Shown in pieces: positions 4,691 through 6,824 of a stretch of 6,824 nucleotides of DNA. A model generated the notes under the pieces. It was not told the DNA's origin and did not search any database. It saw nothing but the letters and a program-made list of their open reading frames with translations. This DNA is from an uncultured Alphaproteobacteria bacterium (GTDB lineage Bacteria > Pseudomonadota > Alphaproteobacteria > Micropepsales > Micropepsaceae). A program made the translations under genes and the position numbers. Where the stretch lies: positions 1 through 6,824 of the forward strand of contig CALDFO010000242.1 in NCBI GenBank assembly GCA_937942205.1, given 5' to 3'. The first letter of the stretch is position 1. Each line of letters opens with the position of its first letter.

Positions 4691-6824
4691 TTAGAAAAAA
4701 CTCACCGGGTCCACATCCACGGTGACGCGCACCGCGCCGGGAACCTTCACCCCCGCCAGCCAGGCCTTCAGGTAAGCCTGCATGTCCACGCTTCTGGCCG
4801 CCTGCACCAGCAGCCGCTCGCGCGTCTGGCCGCGCAGCAGCGCATAGAAGGCAGGCGTCGGTCCCCACACCTTCACATCGCGGGCGGCGGGCGCGGCGCG
4901 CCCCAACTGCCGCGCCGTCTCGCGCACCGCATCGCCGTCCGGGCCGCTGACCACCAGCGCCGCCAGCCGCCCGAAAGGCGGAGCGGAAGCGGCTTCGCGG
5001 AAAGACCGCTCCTGCTCATAGAAGCCGTCGCGGTCGCCGCGCGCCAGCGCCTGCATCACCGCATCCTCGGGATTGCGGGTCTGGAGCAGCACCAGTCCGG
5101 GCTTTTCGGCGCGGCCCGCCCGGCCCGACACCTGATGCAGCAGTTGGAAGGTGCGTTCGCGCGCCCGCAGGTCGCCGTCGCTGCCGCCCAGATCGGCGTC
5201 CACCACCCCCACCAGCGTCAGGCGCGGAAAGTGATGCCCCTTGGCGACGATCTGGGTGCCGATCAGCACATCGATTTCACCCCGCGCGAACAGGCGCAGC
5301 GGCCCCTGCATCTCGCCCGGCCCAGTCGGCATCAGCGTGTCGGACGAGGCGATGGCATGGCGCGCGCCGGGGAAGAATTGCGCGAACTCTTCCGCCACCC
5401 GCTCCACGCCGGGGCCGCAGGGTTTCAGCGTGCCGCTTTCATGGCATTCCGGGCATTCGGTGGGCATGGGCAGTTCATAGCCGCACTGGTGACAGGCCAG
5501 GCGGCGGCGGTATTTGTGCTCCACCAGCCAGGCGGCGCAATGCGGGCAGGTGAATTTGTGGCCGCAGGCCTCGCACAGGGTCAGCGGGGCATAGCCGCGC
5601 CGGTTGAGGAACAGCATCGCCTGTTCGCCCGCCGCCAGCGTCTTGTCCAGCGCGGCGCGCAGCGGCGGCGACAGCCATTGGGCCTTGTGTTCCACCTCGA
5701 CGGGATCGCGTTCCTGTCTGAGATCAATCAGCCGCACCCGCGGCAGTTCCGCCACGCCGTGGCGCGCCGTCATGCGGTGATGGGTATAGCGCCCGCCCTG
5801 CGCGTTGACGAAGCTTTCCAGCGAGGGCGTGGCGGATGCCAGCACCACCGGGCAATCCTCGATGCGGGCGCGCACCACCGCCATGTCGCGGGCGTGATAG
5901 ATCGCGCCTTCCTGCTGCTTGAAAGCCTGCTCGTGCTCCTCGTCCACCACGATCAGCCCCAGCGCCGCAAAGGGCAGGAACAGCGCGCTGCGCGCCCCCA
6001 CCACCACCCTGGCCTCTCCCCGCATCACCGCGCGATAGGCGCGGCGGCGTTCCTTTTGCGACAGGTCGCTGTGCCATTCGGCGGGCCGCACGCCGAAACG
6101 CCGGGTGAAGCGTTCCAGGAACTGCACCGTCAGCGCGATTTCGGGCAAAAGGATCAGCACCTGCCGGTCCTGGCGCAGCGCCTCGGCCACCGCCTCGAAA
6201 TAGACTTCCGTTTTGCCCGATCCGGTGACGCCGTCCAGCAGATGCGCGGAAAAGGCTTTCGCCGCCACCGCGCCGCGCAACGCCTCCGCCGCCGGGCGCT
6301 GGCCGTCATTCATCCGCGGCGCGGCGAAGCCGGGATCGGGCTGGGGAAAGGGCTGGAACTCCGGCAGCTCGGTGGCGACCAGCGCCCCCTGCTGGATCAG
6401 CCCGCGGATCACGGCGCTGGAGACATTGGCGTCCTCGGCCAGGCCCGGCACGCTGCGGGCCAGTCCGTCATCGGCGATAGCCAGCGCCCGCTTGCGCGCC
6501 TCGCTCATGCGCGGCGGCGTCAGGTTCCCGCGCCTATAGGCGATGCGCTTGCCGTCCGGCTCGAAAGCGCCGCGGCTGCGCAGCGCCATCGCCAGCACCG
6601 CGCCCGGCGGGTTCAGGGTGTAGCCGGCCACCCAGTCGATGAAATCGCAGAGTTTCTCCGGCAGGGCGGGCGCGCCTTCCAGCGGCTCGGCCAGCTTCAG
6701 CCGGTTGTCGCCGACCGCGCCTTCGGCCGCCCCCCACACCACGCCCAGCAGGTCGCGGCTGCCCAGCGGCGCGGCAACCAGCGTGCCGCGCGGCGCGTTA
6801 CAGCCGGGCGGCAGCTTGTAGTCG
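4691..6824 (-). CDS. priA: Primosomal protein N' (PriA), replication restart helicase; N-terminus outside window
   Basis: PriA is a superfamily 2 3'-to-5' DNA helicase that recognises stalled forks and reloads the replisome. The frame runs without a stop to the right edge, and the last visible codons translate as DYKLPPG, part of the PriA N-terminal 3'-DNA-binding domain (usual form FDYxxP). Only about 20 residues should be missing from a protein of roughly 730; GTG 6742 is internal, not the start. Numbering from that codon, Walker A GVTGSGKT is at 171-178, the DEEH box at 267-270, SATPSLES at 303-310, motif V GTQIVAKGHHFP at 495-506 and motif VI QVSGRAGR at 537-544. Four CxxC pairs (390/393, 399/402, 417/420, 430/433) form the usual two-zinc insertion. 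The C-terminus VDVDPVSFF is typical, with TAA at 4691-4693. Motif V has His where many PriA proteins have Asp (GHDFP). All other key residues look intact. Confidence 0.98.
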   Translation of the reverse strand, partial: DYKLPPGCNAPRGTLVAAPLGSRDLLGVVWGAAEGAVGDNRLKLAEPLEGAPALPEKLCDFIDWVAGYTLNPPGAVLAMALRSRGAFEPDGKRIAYRRGNLTPPRMSEARKRALAIADDGLARSVPGLAEDANVSSAVIRGLIQQGALVATELPEFQPFPQPDPGFAAPRMNDGQRPAAEALRGAVAAKAFSAHLLDGVTGSGKTEVYFEAVAEALRQDRQVLILLPEIALTVQFLERFTRRFGVRPAEWHSDLSQKERRRAYRAVMRGEARVVVGARSALFLPFAALGLIVVDEEHEQAFKQQEGAIYHARDMAVVRARIEDCPVVLASATPSLESFVNAQGGRYTHHRMTARHGVAELPRVRLIDLRQERDPVEVEHKAQWLSPPLRAALDKTLAAGEQAMLFLNRRGYAPLTLCEACGHKFTCPHCAAWLVEHKYRRRLACHQCGYELPMPTECPECHESGTLKPCGPGVERVAEEFAQFFPGARHAIASSDTLMPTGPGEMQGPLRLFARGEIDVLIGTQIVAKGHHFPRLTLVGVVDADLGGSDGDLRARERTFQLLHQVSGRAGRAEKPGLVLLQTRNPEDAVMQALARGDRDGFYEQERSFREAASAPPFGRLAALVVSGPDGDAVRETARQLGRAAPAARDVKVWGPTPAFYALLRGQTRERLLVQAARSVDMQAYLKAWLAGVKVPGAVRVTVDVDPVSFF

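Noticed and set aside
1..6824. Search for a new defence, mobile or CRISPR-like system
   Set aside because: No transposase, integrase, nuclease, toxin-antitoxin pair, tandem repeat array or tRNA attachment site is visible; the genes are mostly housekeeping with uniform composition.

Overview
This GC-rich window (roughly two-thirds G+C by eye) looks like ordinary chromosomal sequence from an alphaproteobacterium. The evidence is the style of MutS, PriA and LeuC, a small HIG1-type twin-membrane protein, a UspA-type protein with the PECxxALRFAxRRAQHTGG signature, and an intergenic palindromic element of the CATCCCCGGC...GCCGGGAATG kind that I recall as common in that class. I cannot place it to order or genus. 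There is no sign of a phage, transposase, integron, CRISPR array or defence island.

Layout: on the plus strand, the C-terminal half of mutS (cut by the left edge) is followed by a UspA-family gene, a conserved polytopic membrane protein of unknown function and a 64-residue HIG1-domain protein. The gaps are 9, 34 and 39 bases, so these four could be one transcript. A 122-base intergenic region with weak promoter-like elements and two small hairpins leads to leuC, which stands alone without leuD. leuC ends facing priA, which lies on the minus strand and is cut near its N-terminus by the right edge. The 161-base gap between the two convergent genes is almost filled by a roughly 128-base imperfect inverted repeat that can fold into a branched cruciform.

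Functionally the window mixes genome maintenance (MutS mismatch repair, PriA replication restart), leucine biosynthesis (LeuC) and envelope or stress proteins (Usp, membrane protein, HIG1). These roles do not form one pathway. The least characterised part is the trio at 1281-3009: a stress-type cytoplasmic protein, an unknown membrane protein and a HIG1 protein that may act at the respiratory membrane. I did not find a convincing new multi-gene system; the intergenic cruciform repeat and the unknown-membrane/HIG1 pair deserve the closest second look.
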